A DNA stretch of 64,000 nt from Spirosoma aerolatum (GTDB lineage Bacteria; Bacteroidota; Bacteroidia; Cytophagales; Spirosomataceae): assembly GCF_002056795.1 (NCBI RefSeq), contig NZ_CP020104.1, positions 3,793,001 through 3,857,000 on the forward strand, written 5' to 3'. The notes beneath the pieces are model-generated. The model was given only the letters and a program-made list of their open reading frames with translations, was not told the origin of the DNA and ran no database searches. Positions 36,585 to 45,721 of this stretch are shown here, piece by piece. The stretch's first letter is position 1; each line of letters starts with the position of its first letter. Position numbers and translations under genes: made by a program.

Positions 36585-38330
36585 ATGCCCGTTCTTCAGC
36601 CTATCGTTAACATCGCTGAACTGCTTTCTCAAAAAGGAATTTCCGATGTGATCGTTTCGCCGGGCTCCCGTTCCGCTCCGTTAACCCTGGCCGTTGCCCG
36701 ACATCCACAGTTACAGGTTCGGGTCATGGCCGATGAACGGTCGGCAGGGTTTGTAGCGTTGGGGATTGCTCAGCAGACTCGTCGACCGGTTGCCGTTATC
36801 TGTACATCAGGCAGTGCTGTATATAATCTGGCGCCCGCTGTAGCCGAAGCGTATTTTCAACAGGTGCCTCTCCTATTGCTGACCGCCGACCGACCCCACG
36901 AATGGCTACACCAGCAGGATGGGCAGACCATTGACCAGATCGGCATTTTTAGGAATCAGGTAAAGCGAAGTTATGACCTCCCGGCCGATTATACCCATCC
37001 CGATGCCCGATGGGCTATTGAACGATCCCTGAACGAGGCCGTAACGCTCTGTCAGCTGGAACCTGCCGGACCCGTGCATGTGAATGTCCCATTGCGGGAG
37101 CCTTTCTACCCAAAAGCGGATGAATCGTTCGCGTTTGAACGGGTACGGCTCATTGACACCCTACTCGCTACACCTACCTTAGCCCCCGAAACCTGGCATC
37201 GGCTACAGGCCGAGTGGGAACAAAGCAGTCGCATCCTGATTGCCGTTGGACAACTTCCCCCAAATCCGGCTTTACGGTCTGTGTTGACCCAAATTACCGA
37301 CGAATGGGGAATTCCCGTGGTGGGCGAGATCATCAGCAATCTGGCAGACAATGGGCAGTTTATTACCCATACCGACACGATGCTGGCGAGTCTGGATGAC
37401 GAGCAGGCCAATGCGCTACGCCCCGATCTACTCATCACGCTCGGCGGTTCGTTCCTGACCCGAAATCTGAAAACCTTCTTTCGGAACTACCCCGCCCGTC
37501 GACACTGGCACATCCAGCCAACCGTTGATCGGGTTACCGATGGCTTCCAGAGCCTGACAACCCTCATCCCCAGCGAACCAACGGCTTTTCTGGAAAAACT
37601 ATTCGCCGATATTGACTACCAGCGCTTTCTTCAGGGGGATGATGAGGACGACGAGCGTCAGTTTCTACACCATTGGCAGGCTTTTGACCGAAAGGCCGCG
37701 AGGCTTGTAGCAGGCGTTCTGGCTCAACCCGATCAGCCCCTTACCGACTGGTCGGCGGTTCAGAGCGTTCTGGAACAGCTCCCCCCTAATTCCATTCTAC
37801 ACCTGGCCAATAGCATGCCTGTACGCTATGCCAATCTCTGTGGACTAACCGCTCGACAGGGCATTCAGGTAGCGGCTAACCGGGGGGTCAGTGGTATTGA
37901 TGGGTGTCTGAGTACGGCATTAGGTGCTGCGCTCAAAACCGATCAGATCCTCACCCTGCTTATTGGGGATGTGGCCTTTTTCTATGACCGAAACGCACTC
38001 TGGTCGGCCCCTATCCCTAATAACCTGCGGATTGTTTTATTGAATAATGACGGTGGGCATATTTTTCGGATTATCGACGGCCCCAGCCGCCAGCCCGAAC
38101 TGGAAACCTACTTCGAAACTCCGCATGGATACACGGCCCGGAATACCGCTGCCGACGCTAGCCTTCACTACGAGGCCTGTGCGACACGAGAGGAATTAGA
38201 GTCGCTCCTCCCCGCTTTTTTTCAATCGGGTAATCGGGCCCGACTCCTGGAGATCACGACCGATAAGCTGGCAAACCAGGCCCAGTTTCTGCACTATAAA
38301 ACCCAAAACAGTAATAAACTAATACTATAG
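36585..38330 (+). CDS. menD: 2-succinyl-5-enolpyruvyl-6-hydroxy-3-cyclohexene-1-carboxylate synthase
   Basis: A 581-residue ThDP enzyme from MPVLQPIVNIAELL. Motifs: VSPGSRSAPLTLAV (residues 25-38), the ThDP-activating Glu51 in MADERSAGFVALG, RGVSGIDGCLSTALGAAL in the C-terminal domain and LLIGDVAFFYDRNAL. It adds succinic semialdehyde (from 2-oxoglutarate) to isochorismate in menaquinone synthesis. A longer frame from 36513 adds 24 residues that do not match the family. It is divergent from the TonB-like gene. Confidence 0.96.
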   Translation: MPVLQPIVNIAELLSQKGISDVIVSPGSRSAPLTLAVARHPQLQVRVMADERSAGFVALGIAQQTRRPVAVICTSGSAVYNLAPAVAEAYFQQVPLLLLTADRPHEWLHQQDGQTIDQIGIFRNQVKRSYDLPADYTHPDARWAIERSLNEAVTLCQLEPAGPVHVNVPLREPFYPKADESFAFERVRLIDTLLATPTLAPETWHRLQAEWEQSSRILIAVGQLPPNPALRSVLTQITDEWGIPVVGEIISNLADNGQFITHTDTMLASLDDEQANALRPDLLITLGGSFLTRNLKTFFRNYPARRHWHIQPTVDRVTDGFQSLTTLIPSEPTAFLEKLFADIDYQRFLQGDDEDDERQFLHHWQAFDRKAARLVAGVLAQPDQPLTDWSAVQSVLEQLPPNSILHLANSMPVRYANLCGLTARQGIQVAANRGVSGIDGCLSTALGAALKTDQILTLLIGDVAFFYDRNALWSAPIPNNLRIVLLNNDGGHIFRIIDGPSRQPELETYFETPHGYTARNTAADASLHYEACATREELESLLPAFFQSGNRARLLEITTDKLANQAQFLHYKTQNSNKLIL

Positions 38331-38384
38331 TTATAGTTATATCCACCACAGCAACACTAATCTACCACCTTTTACCGCTAAGTT

Positions 38385-38909
38385 ATGGAAGACCGCAGGT
38401 ATCCAATCGGCCCCTTCAGCCCTCAATCAACCTACACATCCGATGAACTGAGTACCATCCTGTCGACAATTGCCGACAGTCCGGCCCAGTATCAGGCTAT
38501 TACCTCTACCCTCACCCCGGATGACCTGACCAAAACCTATCGGGCAGGAAGCTGGACCGTACAGCAATTGATTCATCACGTGTCCGATATTCAATTCCTT
38601 CATTTCTTTCGCATGAAAAAGGCCCTGACCGAATCGGATTATACGACCCTAACTCTGATCGACATGGATGCCTGGGCCAATACTACAGATGTTACCACAG
38701 CCTCCATCGACGGTTCGATTCGTATGCTGGAAGGAATTACCCCTCGCTACGTACGGCTGGGGCAAACGCTGACAGATGCGCAACTAGCTATTCAGTATTA
38801 CCATCCGGTACGGGAGTATTGGATCAACCAGGCTCAGGCGCTGGCTATGTCGGCCTGGCACCTTCAGCATCACCTCGCGCATATCCGACTAGCGCTGCCA
38901 ACCACTTAA
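38385..38909 (+). CDS. DinB-fold metal-dependent protein, YfiT-like
   Basis: A 174-residue protein starting with RYPIGPFSPQSTYT and containing the DinB signature AGSWTVQQLIHHVSDIQFLH (candidate metal His64 or His65) and AWHLQHHLAHI near residues 157-167 (His159, His163 candidates). Bacillus YfiT relatives bind metal and act as thiol (bacillithiol) transferases or hydrolases. It follows menD by 54 bases and may be co-transcribed. The end lies before a long hairpin. Confidence 0.85.
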   Translation: MEDRRYPIGPFSPQSTYTSDELSTILSTIADSPAQYQAITSTLTPDDLTKTYRAGSWTVQQLIHHVSDIQFLHFFRMKKALTESDYTTLTLIDMDAWANTTDVTTASIDGSIRMLEGITPRYVRLGQTLTDAQLAIQYYHPVREYWINQAQALAMSAWHLQHHLAHIRLALPTT

Positions 38910-38967
38910 TGACAAGTAATTCCAATTAAAAACCTGGCAACTGATTTCAAAATTGATATTTAAAAGA

Positions 38968-39049
38968 AAATGCAAAAAAAGGTGAAGTTAGAAAGACCTG
39001 CGAAATGACCGTTTTGCAGGTCTTTCTAACTTCACCTTTTTTTGCATTT
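38968..39049. repeat. Perfect 34-bp inverted repeat between convergent genes
   Basis: The left arm (38968-39001, with AAATGCAAAAAAAGGTG at its outer end) and the right arm (39016-39049) are exact reverse complements, with a 14-base loop. A and T runs at the outer ends suggest bidirectional terminator use for menD-yfiT and the TPR gene. The right arm contains the stop codon of the leftward TPR gene. Confidence 0.9.
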
Positions 39050-40123
39050 GGCCCTATATTCCGCCCTTGCCTGTTCATCACCAGCGGCATCGCCACGCTG
39101 CCAGGCCGTGCAGGCTTCAGCCATATGGCCCATCGCCCATTCCGTAGTACCCAGGTAATAATAGAGCTGTTCGACCGAAGCATCCAGGGTTTCGGCCCGA
39201 CGAAACTCGGTAACGGCTTTTGCCGGTTGATGCTGGCTAAGCCAGTAAATCCCCATGGTCAGGTGTGCCCAGGCATTCTGCTCATTCCGTTTCAGGGATT
39301 CTTCAACCAAGGGTAAGGCCTCGGCTGGGCGGTTCAGTTTCAGGAGCAGATAGGCTTTGTTGTTGAGGTAATACGGTTGACGAGGCTGTAACGCCAATGC
39401 CTGTTCAACATACGGCAATGCTTCGGCATACTTCCCCTCATGAGCCAGGAGCAAACTCTGATTGTTCAGGGCGGCATCCTGTTTGGGATTCAGCTGTAAA
39501 GCCCGGCGGATATCCTGCTGCGCAGAACCGTATGCTTTTTGTGTATAATACAACGCCCCCCGGTTGGTCAGCGCTTCGACATTGGCTGGGGCTAGTTGCA
39601 GGGCACGGTCGTAGGCAACCTGGGCAGGCCCTACCCGGTTCAGTTGTGTATACACGTCGCCAAGGCGGGAATGGTAAAACGTCGAATCGCGGTATTGGTT
39701 TTCGATATGCTCCAGATCCCCCAGGCTCCCGGTCGCATCCCCCAGTTCCAGCCGAACTTCCGCACGATTAAAATAAGCCGTGGCAAAATCGGGGTCCAGA
39801 TCAATGGCTCGGGAATAGTCGGCCAGTGCTCCTTCCCGATCATCGTTCCGAAATTTGGCAAGCCCCCGGTTGTTGTATGCATCGGCAAAATCACCCTTTT
39901 TGGCAATAGCCTCCGAATAATACCGAATAGCCTCCCGATACTCACGTTTTTGCAACTGTACATTTCCTTTCAGGAAAAACTGGGCTGCTTCATCGGTATC
40001 TCTAGTACATTGAGTAATGATTAATGAACAATGGATAATGAATACGGTACGAATTAACCTCGGAAAGATTCTGCCTGTTACTTTTGTCTTCTTCCAGAGT
40101 ATGGTTTGAGCTTCATGATCCAT
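39032..40123 (-). CDS. TPR-repeat protein, putative lipoprotein
   Basis: A 363-residue protein. The N-terminus (residues 1-40) has basic residues, then VFIIHCSLIITQC, which could be a lipoprotein signal with Cys39, although Gln before the Cys is atypical. Residues about 45-350 are eight or nine TPRs (for example YREAIRYYSEAIAKKGDFAD, AYNNRGLAKFRNDDREGALA, NVEALTNRGALYYTQKAYGS). Such repeats mediate protein-protein contacts. The last 12 bases overlap the perfect hairpin at 38968. Low-complexity DNA with repeated ATTCATTATCCATTG-like tracts codes for the signal region. Confidence 0.8.
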   Translation of the reverse strand: MDHEAQTILWKKTKVTGRIFPRLIRTVFIIHCSLIITQCTRDTDEAAQFFLKGNVQLQKREYREAIRYYSEAIAKKGDFADAYNNRGLAKFRNDDREGALADYSRAIDLDPDFATAYFNRAEVRLELGDATGSLGDLEHIENQYRDSTFYHSRLGDVYTQLNRVGPAQVAYDRALQLAPANVEALTNRGALYYTQKAYGSAQQDIRRALQLNPKQDAALNNQSLLLAHEGKYAEALPYVEQALALQPRQPYYLNNKAYLLLKLNRPAEALPLVEESLKRNEQNAWAHLTMGIYWLSQHQPAKAVTEFRRAETLDASVEQLYYYLGTTEWAMGHMAEACTAWQRGDAAGDEQARAEYRAKCKKR

Positions 40124-40149
40124 TAGTCATTGTCAATTATATAGTACGT

Positions 40150-40398
40150 ATGCGTTTTGTCCAAGACATCCCTCACTCACAATTCCGTATCGGGCTATAT
40201 GCCTGGAACAGCAAATATATCGTCAAAATTGAAGCTGGCCCCTACGAGCAGACGTATAAAGTCAGTGAGCTGGATTTGATCGACCCAGAAAGCATACCTA
40301 CTTTACTTGATGAACGCTTTCTGACTAAAGTAGCCGCCCGGTTTCAGGAAATGGATGATGACTGGCAAGCGACGGGCGAACGGAATGAGGTGTTTTGA
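40150..40398 (+). CDS. Conserved small protein of unknown function
   Basis: From the ATG at 40150 (MRFVQDIPHSQFRIGLYAWN) the product has 82 residues, with a strand-rich start (SKYIVKIEAGPYEQTYKVSE) and a helical end (FLTKVAARFQEMDDDWQATG). This small protein seems conserved in Cytophagales, but no function is known. A frame extending to 40084 overlaps the TPR gene start and was not used. Confidence 0.7.
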   Translation: MRFVQDIPHSQFRIGLYAWNSKYIVKIEAGPYEQTYKVSELDLIDPESIPTLLDERFLTKVAARFQEMDDDWQATGERNEVF

Positions 40399-40434
40399 CA
40401 TAAGACGTGACAATGCGGTCAGCGTAGCCCTTGT

Positions 40435-41661
40435 TTATAGAGGTAGGTACACACTAAAAGTTGCCCCCTGCCCAGGTCGACTTTGCGCGTTTATCCAACC
40501 GCCGTGATTAAGGACTACTTTCTCGCAAATGGCTAATCCAATGCCCGTTCCGGCATATTCACTTCGTCCATGTAAGCGCTGAAACACCATAAAAATGCGA
40601 TCCAGGTATTTTTCCTCAAAGCCGATACCATTGTCCACGACATCAATTCGATAATAGCCATTGGCCAGTCGATGGGGCTTAAAATCAACAGGTAAATCAC
40701 TGGCCATCACCTCACTCGACACAATCTGAATCTGAGGAGCAACCCCGAACCTGCGAAACTTGAGGGCATTACTTACTAAGTTCTGGAATAACTGTTCTAA
40801 TTGTGAAGCATCACCAGCGACCTGGGGTAAGTCGCCAGTCTGAATAGTTGCTGCCGTTTCCTGGATGAGTAGCTCTAGGTTTTGGACCACATCCTCTACG
40901 ATGGTAGTGAGCGATACCGGTTGGCTGGTCCTCCGTTGTGTGGAGATCCGTGAATAGCTCAACAAGTCTCGAATCAGACTCGACATCCGATGGGCTGCAT
41001 TTTGCATCCGCTCCAGATAGGTTATTCCTTCTCCCAGCTCTGTGCGGTATTGATTCTGGAGGAGGTCACCGAATTGCTGAATCTTTCGAAGAGGCTCCTG
41101 CAAATCGTGCGATGCGATATACGCAAACTGTTGAAGGTTTTGGTTCGACCGCTTCAAGTCCTGAATCGAATCTTCCAACTGCTGGGTGCGTTCGGCTACT
41201 TGTCGATCCAGTTCCATCGACTGCTGACGTAATTGCTCTTCTCGCAATAGCAGAGCCTGATGGGCGGCTACCTGTAGCGTAATCTCGACCCCCGTTGCTA
41301 TGATCCCGTAAACGGCGCCCTGCTTGTTTTTGAGAGGTTTAAACGAAAAATCGAAATATACGGTCTTCATCACCCCATCGATCATCATATGGGCGGGGGT
41401 GCTGTCGGTAGCGAACGTTACGCCTGTGGTAAATACCTCGTCCAGGATTGCCAGAAAGGGCTGCCCTTCCATCTCAGGGATAGCCTTGGCTAAGGGCATT
41501 CCAAAAACATTAGCCCCTTTTCCCCATACAGCTAGCTGCGGTTTATTCGCTACGGTAATGATCATCTCCCGGCCAACCAGTAAGGCAATCGGAATGGGGG
41601 ACTCCATTACCAGGGCACGGAAAATGGCTTCATTATCGAGCATTTCAGAATCGGCACTCAT
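40435..41661 (-). CDS. PAS-domain sensor histidine kinase
   Basis: A 408-residue kinase: an N-terminal PAS-like domain (residues about 12-130, AIFRALVMESPIPIALLVGR), a coiled coil (residues 135-180, LLREEQLRQQSMELDRQ), the HisKA domain with phosphoacceptor His185 in YIASHDLQEPLRKIQQF, and a C-terminal ATPase (FQNLVSNALKFR, VDNGIGFEEKYLDRIF, GTGIGLAICEKVV). No transmembrane segment, so it senses an internal cue. Its partner is not adjacent; the LytTR gene upstream belongs to another kinase. Confidence 0.9.
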   Translation of the reverse strand: MSADSEMLDNEAIFRALVMESPIPIALLVGREMIITVANKPQLAVWGKGANVFGMPLAKAIPEMEGQPFLAILDEVFTTGVTFATDSTPAHMMIDGVMKTVYFDFSFKPLKNKQGAVYGIIATGVEITLQVAAHQALLLREEQLRQQSMELDRQVAERTQQLEDSIQDLKRSNQNLQQFAYIASHDLQEPLRKIQQFGDLLQNQYRTELGEGITYLERMQNAAHRMSSLIRDLLSYSRISTQRRTSQPVSLTTIVEDVVQNLELLIQETAATIQTGDLPQVAGDASQLEQLFQNLVSNALKFRRFGVAPQIQIVSSEVMASDLPVDFKPHRLANGYYRIDVVDNGIGFEEKYLDRIFMVFQRLHGRSEYAGTGIGLAICEKVVLNHGGWINAQSRPGQGATFSVYLPL

Positions 41662-41761
41662 ACAGGGATAAAGGTAAGCTACAGCTCTTTAACCGTAATT
41701 AGCCGTTTGAGTTTTCCTGATCGCCATTACTTAGGGGATTCATTAAAGTGAACCAGCTCTA

Positions 41762-42496
41762 CTAGCTACCCTTAGCTTCTGACAAACACACGTTGCCGGT
41801 CTGGATTTTTCGGAAAAAGTCCCCTTTATAGAATCGGCCCAGCGGAAGTATATCTGTCACCAGAGTAACCTGATCCGGGTTGTAACTGAGCAGTTTGTCC
41901 CAGGCGATGATGAACGATTTGTGTACTCGGATAAACTTATCATCAGGAAGCTTCTGTTCCATATAGCCTAATTTTTCGGACGCTACGTAGGCCCTTTCTT
42001 TCGTGTGTACCTTTATGTAATCACCTAACCCTTCAATAAAAACAATGTCCTTCAGGAAAATTTTAGTTTGATCGCGCCCTACCTTAAAAAACATATACAT
42101 CTCATCATAACGGCTGGGAATCGGTGAAGGGAGCTCAGGATTGTTTTGTGCATGCAGGTACTTTGAAACCGCCCGCATGAATCGTTCCTGGGTAATTGGT
42201 TTGACTAAGTAATCCAAAACATCCAGTTCGAAAGCCGTCACCGCATGCTCCCTATAGGCCGTAGTGAGAATGATTCTGGGGCGAGTTTTTAGGGATCGTA
42301 TCAAATCAAGACCAGATAATTTGGGCATCTGAATATCAAGAAAAGCCAGATCAACCGGGTTCGCCTGCAAAAACGTGAACGCATCGACTGCATTGTCCAA
42401 GCAGGCCAAGACCGTAAAACCGGGCAACGTTGAAAGATGCTCCATGAGTAGCGCCCGGGCTGGTGCTTCATCATCAACTACTAAGCAATTAGTCAT
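41762..42496 (-). CDS. LytTR-type response regulator
   Basis: A 244-residue regulator with a receiver domain (phosphoacceptor Asp54 in AFLDIQMPKLSGLDLI, Lys in LVKPITQERF) and a LytTR DNA-binding domain (FLKDIVFIEGLGDYIKVHTK, KFIRVHKSFIIAWDKLLS). Its start overlaps the end of the LytS-type kinase gene by 8 bases, so the two are co-translated. The four TACCGA hexamers upstream of the divergent DoxX-like gene (43612-43652) are possible targets. Confidence 0.93.
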   Translation of the reverse strand: MTNCLVVDDEAPARALLMEHLSTLPGFTVLACLDNAVDAFTFLQANPVDLAFLDIQMPKLSGLDLIRSLKTRPRIILTTAYREHAVTAFELDVLDYLVKPITQERFMRAVSKYLHAQNNPELPSPIPSRYDEMYMFFKVGRDQTKIFLKDIVFIEGLGDYIKVHTKERAYVASEKLGYMEQKLPDDKFIRVHKSFIIAWDKLLSYNPDQVTLVTDILPLGRFYKGDFFRKIQTGNVCLSEAKGS

Positions 42497-43526
42497 AGTT
42501 CAACGTATTAATTGTTAAGCAAATCAGATAGGCATGCGGCTCGTCGATACTCGTTAGCTCATGGGCATCTGGATAAAGTAATGACAACCTTTTTTTAACA
42601 TTCGATAACCCAATCCCTCCCATATCCGACACGGGTACGGAACCTTGCTCATCCTTGCTGTTAGCGATCTTAACCGAAAATTGACCGGGCTGTCTGGCAA
42701 TATCGATACGAATCCAGCTTAAGTCTGCCGAGCTAGTCACGCCATGCTTAAAGCAATTCTCTACCAGAGGTAACAAGAGCAGAGGAGCAATCTGCAGATC
42801 ATGGATTGGGGTATATACATTAATTGATACATCCAGCTTAGGGCCATATCGGTTTTTTTGCAGTTCGATGTAATGTTCGATATAGGAAATCTCTGTTGCT
42901 AAAGGCACCGTTGCCTGATTGGATTCATATAAATTGTATGCCAGGAAACCTGACAGATGCGCTATCAGCGAGGCCGTTTCAGGACTGCTCGTCAAAGCAG
43001 TGGAATACATGTTGTTTAACGTGTTGAATACAAAATGGGGCTGTACCTGCGCTTTGAGCAGGTTTAATTCGGCCGTTGTCGTCTGCTGTACCAATTGGTG
43101 AACCCGAAAGCGTTCCTCATACCAGCATTGGATAAAGTAATACAAAGCATATAAGCCGGTTACCGTATATAAGTTAACGAACTCAACCAGCATTTTTCCA
43201 GCCGAAAGAAAAGGCATACGCTGGGCTTGCGGAAAATACGTCGGATAAAGAAAGTAGTAATTGATGTAGCGCCGGAGAACAAGTAACAAAAGGGAAATGA
43301 GCACCAAATTCACCCAATCGACTACCCGGCTGGTTTCCGCCAAACGCCTTTTGATCAGAAAATAAACGGCCAGTCTGGAAAAGACAAAGGCGACAGGCAA
43401 CGCCATACAGGCATTGATAAAGTAGTCATGATAATTGCCATAGAGAGACGCCAGACCTAGCCACTGATACAGGAAATACAGCAGCCAAAAAACGGTATTA
43501 AATGGAACGTCTCTGGTTAGTTTCAT
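42489..43526 (-). CDS. LytS-family membrane sensor histidine kinase
   Basis: From the ATG at 43524-43526 (MKLTRDVPFNTVFW), which has a GGAAAGGG ribosome binding site nearby, the protein has 345 residues. Four membrane helices cover about residues 10-150, followed by a His_kinase domain with phosphoacceptor His164 in LKAQVQPHFVFNTLNNMYS and an ATPase domain with PLLLLPLVENCFKHGV and GGIGLSNVKKRLSLLY. Ends in an overlap with the LytTR gene. An alternative start at 43598 adds 24 residues. Signal unknown. Confidence 0.92.
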   Translation of the reverse strand: MKLTRDVPFNTVFWLLYFLYQWLGLASLYGNYHDYFINACMALPVAFVFSRLAVYFLIKRRLAETSRVVDWVNLVLISLLLLVLRRYINYYFLYPTYFPQAQRMPFLSAGKMLVEFVNLYTVTGLYALYYFIQCWYEERFRVHQLVQQTTTAELNLLKAQVQPHFVFNTLNNMYSTALTSSPETASLIAHLSGFLAYNLYESNQATVPLATEISYIEHYIELQKNRYGPKLDVSINVYTPIHDLQIAPLLLLPLVENCFKHGVTSSADLSWIRIDIARQPGQFSVKIANSKDEQGSVPVSDMGGIGLSNVKKRLSLLYPDAHELTSIDEPHAYLICLTINTLNYD

Positions 43527-43611
43527 GAATTGACCCTTTCCAACTAAGGTAAGGCTTTTGACAATCAGTGAGCCAGGCCGGAAGATGGTTTTCGGCAAAC
43601 GACCCTATTTG

Positions 43612-43653
43612 TCGGTAAACGGTATATACCGAGATACCGAGTTGTGTACCGAT
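43612..43653. promoter_or_regulatory. Cluster of TACCGA hexamers in the divergent promoter
   Basis: TACCGA occurs at 43627-43632, 43635-43640 and 43647-43652, and in reverse (TCGGTA) at 43612-43617. The first overlaps the palindrome CGGTATATACCG (43620-43631). The cluster is between the LytS/LytTR operon and the DoxX-like gene, so it may bind the LytTR regulator. Confidence 0.5.
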
Positions 43654-43718
43654 CCTACGCTTGGGCGGAATGACTGATGGCTACTTTTGAGTGCATATCG
43701 CTACGTTCCCAAATCAGC

Positions 43719-44525
43719 ATGAACCAACTGATTCGAATAGGCAGAGCCTTCTACGCAGTCCCACTTTTTGTGTATGGCTGCCAACAAATCTATTTTGGGA
43801 GCTTCCGAGATGTCTTTTTTTCGGTCTATCAGCAACACCTGCCCTTCCAGAATGTGTTGGCCTGGGGTTTCGGACTCTATCTGATCCTTACAGGCGCTTT
43901 ACTGCTTGTACCGGGTGCCGGCAAAAAAGCGGCTCTACTGCTGGGAGCTGTGTGGATGTCGCTGTTCCTGGGAACCCATATACCCTATGAGCTCATTTCC
44001 GAACCGAACAAACTGTATCACCTGGGCCTGTGGACAACTCCCCTGAAGGAACTAGCCCTGGCGGGGGGAGCTTTTGTGGTTGCCTACTCATTCGATACGC
44101 CACTAACTGATAAGCTAACCGTTTTGGGAAAAATTATGCCTTATGGCAATTTGTTTTTCCTTTACACCATGACCAGCTACGGGATTGCCCACATCCTTTA
44201 TGCCCCGTTTCTGGTCAGTACCGTTCCCAGTTGGATGGCCAATCCTCTTTTTTGGGTAAATCTGACCGGAATTGCTTTAACCGCTTCCGGCATCGCTATC
44301 ATACTGGGAATACGAATCCGGGTTATCGCCCTATTACTCTCACTGATGATCTTTTTGTGGTTTTGGCTAGTCCATGTCCCCGGTGCATTGGCGGACCCCG
44401 TCGGAAACCGAGGCAATCTGTTGGCCAGTGCGTTTGATGCGCTGGCGTTCAGCGGGATAGCGCTACTAATCGGCCTTACCATGAAACAGCAGAAATGGGT
44501 AGAGGACATTGACCGTTGGCAATGA
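43719..44525 (+). CDS. DoxX-like integral membrane protein
   Basis: From the ATG at 43719 (MNQLIRIGRAFYAVPL) the protein has 268 residues and about eight membrane segments. It appears built of two similar halves, each with a DoxX-like pattern (FYAVPLFVYGCQQIYFGSF, then YGIAHILYAPFLV). DoxX-family proteins are linked to quinone or small-molecule redox functions. The stop is 38 bases before the DUF1624 start on the same strand, so the two probably form an operon. Confidence 0.78.
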   Translation: MNQLIRIGRAFYAVPLFVYGCQQIYFGSFRDVFFSVYQQHLPFQNVLAWGFGLYLILTGALLLVPGAGKKAALLLGAVWMSLFLGTHIPYELISEPNKLYHLGLWTTPLKELALAGGAFVVAYSFDTPLTDKLTVLGKIMPYGNLFFLYTMTSYGIAHILYAPFLVSTVPSWMANPLFWVNLTGIALTASGIAIILGIRIRVIALLLSLMIFLWFWLVHVPGALADPVGNRGNLLASAFDALAFSGIALLIGLTMKQQKWVEDIDRWQ

Positions 44526-44563
44526 TTCACCCCTACGGATTGAGTAAAGAACGAGTAAGCAGC

Positions 44564-45721
44564 ATGAAACGGAACAACAGTATTGATATTATGCGCGGTC
44601 TGGTGATGATCCTAATGCCTCTGGACCACATTCGGGACCTTTTACATGTCACTTCGTTATCACAGTCCCCTACGGATCTGACGACGACAACGCCTGCGTT
44701 ATTTTTCACCCGATGGATCACGCATTTATGTGCACCGACGTTTGTATTTCTGTCCGGGGCTTCCGCTTTTCTGTCCATAAAGGCTAAAAATGATCGGGCC
44801 GATACCAGGCGTTTCCTGCTTTCAAGAGGCATCTGGCTGGTCGTTTTAGAGTTCAGCATAGTCAATTTCGGCATCTGGTTCGACTTGAACTTCAATGTCC
44901 TGATTTTTGAGGTTATCGCGGCCATTGGTGTTGGATTCCTGATTCTTAGTACGTTGTTACGATTCCCGCCCCGGATAGTGGGGTTAATCGGGGGCATGAT
45001 CGTCACGTTTCACCAGTTGGTCAGTTTACTTCCGGTTCCAGAGAACTCGCTCTTAAAAGGGCTGATGTCTCTTTTTTCACCCATAGCTTTTCCATATGGT
45101 ACAGGAAAACTAGTTTTGATCGCCTACCCACCAGTTCCCTGGCTTGGTATTATGTTGATTGGCTACGGTGCCGGTTATTTTTTTGAATCAACCGAAAACG
45201 GCCAACGACGGATTTTCCTGAAAATAGGATTACTATTGCTCGGCTTATTTACGGCTTTGCGAGTAGCTAACCTATATGGTGATCCCAGTCGCTGGTCTGC
45301 TCAAAAGACGATACTCTATACATTTCTCTCTTTCATCAACGTAACCAAATATCCCCCGTCGCTGCAATTCTGCCTTCTTTTTCTGGGGATCATGTTTCTG
45401 ATTCTTTCACGGGTACAAGGCCTGAAAAACAGGTGGACAGATCGGATCGGTGTCTATGGAAAAACCCCACTGTTTTATTTTTTGGTGCACTGGTATTTGA
45501 TCCATCCACTTGTTTTTGCCATGGTTTTCCTGCAAGGGTTTAACCGTTCTGATCTGGTATTCGGCACTAACTTCGGCCGACCTAAGATGGGCAGCGGAGT
45601 TGAGTTATGGGCTATTTATTTGATTTGGGCCGTCATTGTGCTCACGATGTACCCACTTTGTCGATGGTATGGGGGCTTTAAGGCGCGACATAAAGAGCAA
45701 ACGTGGCTTCGCTATATCTAA
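44564..45721 (+). CDS. DUF1624 membrane protein (acyltransferase-like)
   Basis: From the ATG at 44564 (MKRNNSIDIMRGLVMILMPL) the product has 385 residues, about ten membrane helices and the family features DIMRGLVMILMPLDHIRD, FLSGASAFLS, and a C-terminal GVYGKTPLFYFLVHWYLIHP. Relatives include heparan-alpha-glucosaminide N-acetyltransferase-like proteins that move acyl groups across membranes. The substrate is unknown. A start at 44516 overlaps the DoxX-like gene and is less likely. Confidence 0.86.
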   Translation: MKRNNSIDIMRGLVMILMPLDHIRDLLHVTSLSQSPTDLTTTTPALFFTRWITHLCAPTFVFLSGASAFLSIKAKNDRADTRRFLLSRGIWLVVLEFSIVNFGIWFDLNFNVLIFEVIAAIGVGFLILSTLLRFPPRIVGLIGGMIVTFHQLVSLLPVPENSLLKGLMSLFSPIAFPYGTGKLVLIAYPPVPWLGIMLIGYGAGYFFESTENGQRRIFLKIGLLLLGLFTALRVANLYGDPSRWSAQKTILYTFLSFINVTKYPPSLQFCLLFLGIMFLILSRVQGLKNRWTDRIGVYGKTPLFYFLVHWYLIHPLVFAMVFLQGFNRSDLVFGTNFGRPKMGSGVELWAIYLIWAVIVLTMYPLCRWYGGFKARHKEQTWLRYI

